Origin: Verrucomicrobiota bacterium | Lineage (GTDB): Bacteria; Verrucomicrobiota; Kiritimatiellia; Kiritimatiellales; Pontiellaceae | Assembly: GCA_003532555.1 (NCBI GenBank) | Contig: DOEU01000107.1 | Location: 1-7,636 of the forward strand | Direction of reading: 5' to 3' | Length of the DNA stretch: 7,636 nt | In this document: one piece after another, positions 7,362 to 7,636 of the stretch | How positions within the stretch are numbered: position 1 is the stretch's first letter | How the letters are laid out: each line of letters opens with the position of its first letter | Notes under the pieces: generated by a model | Seen by the model: only the letters and a program-made list of their open reading frames with translations | The model's database searches: none | What the model was told of the DNA's origin: nothing | Made by a program: the position numbers and the translations under genes

Positions 7362-7390
7362 TTGTTAACGTTCTCTTCTTTATTTTTAAT
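7362..7390 (+). promoter_or_regulatory. Candidate sigma-70-type promoter of uppP
   Basis: TTGTTA (7362-7367) and TTTAAT (7385-7390) match the -35 and -10 consensus at 4/6 and 5/6 positions with an optimal 17-base spacer. They predict a short leader of about 20 bases before the ATG at 7416. The whole divergent gap (7301-7400) is about 22% GC, so chance matches are likely. A promoter for the minus-strand gene should also lie in this gap, but I see only weak hexamers for it. Confidence 0.4.
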
Positions 7391-7415
7391 AGTTTAAAGA
7401 TGGATATCTATTGTT

Positions 7416-7636
7416 ATGGATTGGTTTAAAATAAGTTTATTGGCTTTTATTCAAGGGATTACGGAATTTCTTCCCGTGAGTAGTTCGGGGCATTTGGTAT
7501 TGTTTAAGCATGTGGTTGGGCTGGAGTTTGCAACGGGGGCGACATTGGAAATTGTGCTGCATGCGGGCACATTGATCTCTATTTTGATCTTTTATCGAAA
7601 ACGAATCACGGTGCTGTTACGTGGGGTTATTGCGGG
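7416..7636 (+). CDS. uppP: Undecaprenyl-diphosphatase UppP (BacA family), N-terminal part
   Basis: UppP dephosphorylates undecaprenyl diphosphate to the monophosphate carrier lipid used for peptidoglycan and other surface polymers; it is an integral inner-membrane enzyme and can give bacitracin resistance. Only the first 73 codons of about 260-280 are present, and the gene runs off the right edge. QGITEFLPVSSSGHLVL (residues 13-29) is the diagnostic BacA signature: Gln13 and Glu17 form the (E/Q)xxxE motif, and Ser23, Ser24 and His26 lie in the adjoining catalytic loop. LEIVLHAGTL (44-53) and the following hydrophobic stretch also fit the family. The ATG at 7416 is the only usual start after an in-frame stop at 7395-7397. 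There is no strong ribosome site (a weak GGA lies 11 bases upstream). It is transcribed divergently from the membrane protein/pdxB pair. Confidence 0.95.
   Translation, partial: MDWFKISLLAFIQGITEFLPVSSSGHLVLFKHVVGLEFATGATLEIVLHAGTLISILIFYRKRITVLLRGVIA

Overview
The window looks like ordinary chromosomal DNA of a Gram-negative-type bacterium with moderate GC content. It is densely packed: there is no gene-free stretch over about 125 bases, and I see no tRNA, rRNA, CRISPR array, insertion sequence or phage gene. The lineage cannot be fixed from the sequence alone. The small helix-turn-helix-like protein ahead of uvrA resembles short proteins I recall from the Verrucomicrobiota/Kiritimatiellota (PVC) group, so that group is my weak guess. 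A 938-residue UvrA argues against Chlamydia, whose UvrA is about double length.

Layout, left to right. At 2-457 (+) is the C-terminal part of a zinc-metalloprotease-like protein of unknown role (HEVVH plus a downstream EGLA). At 533-1438 (+) is a complete chromosome-partitioning protein ParB. At 1428-2570 (+), overlapping parB by 11 bases, is a Ste24/CAAX-type M48 membrane metallopeptidase. A 102-base AT-rich gap follows. At 2673-2933 (+) is an 86-residue HTH-like protein with a strong ribosome-binding site, then uvrA at 2941-5757 (+). The minus strand carries pdxB (6908-5754), whose stop codon overlaps that of uvrA, and just upstream of it a 116-residue two-helix membrane protein (7292-6942). 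A 22% GC divergent intergenic region (7293-7415) leads into the start of uppP (7416 onward, +), cut by the window edge.

Functionally these are housekeeping genes: chromosome segregation (ParB), membrane proteolysis (M48), nucleotide excision repair (UvrA), vitamin B6 synthesis (PdxB) and undecaprenyl-phosphate recycling for the cell wall (UppP). Likely transcription units are the peptidase/parB/M48 group, the HTH/uvrA pair, the minus-strand membrane protein/pdxB pair, and uppP.

The clearest unusual signal is compositional. The plus strand stays rich in G and T even across the minus-strand genes, so plus-strand proteins are rich in Val/Gly/Leu/Trp while minus-strand ones are rich in His/Gln/Thr/Ile/Lys. 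I infer that the plus strand is the leading strand. I found no convincing undescribed system. The points most worth a second look are the HTH-like protein coupled to uvrA, parB lying between two metalloprotease genes without an adjacent parA, and the His-rich small membrane protein ahead of pdxB.
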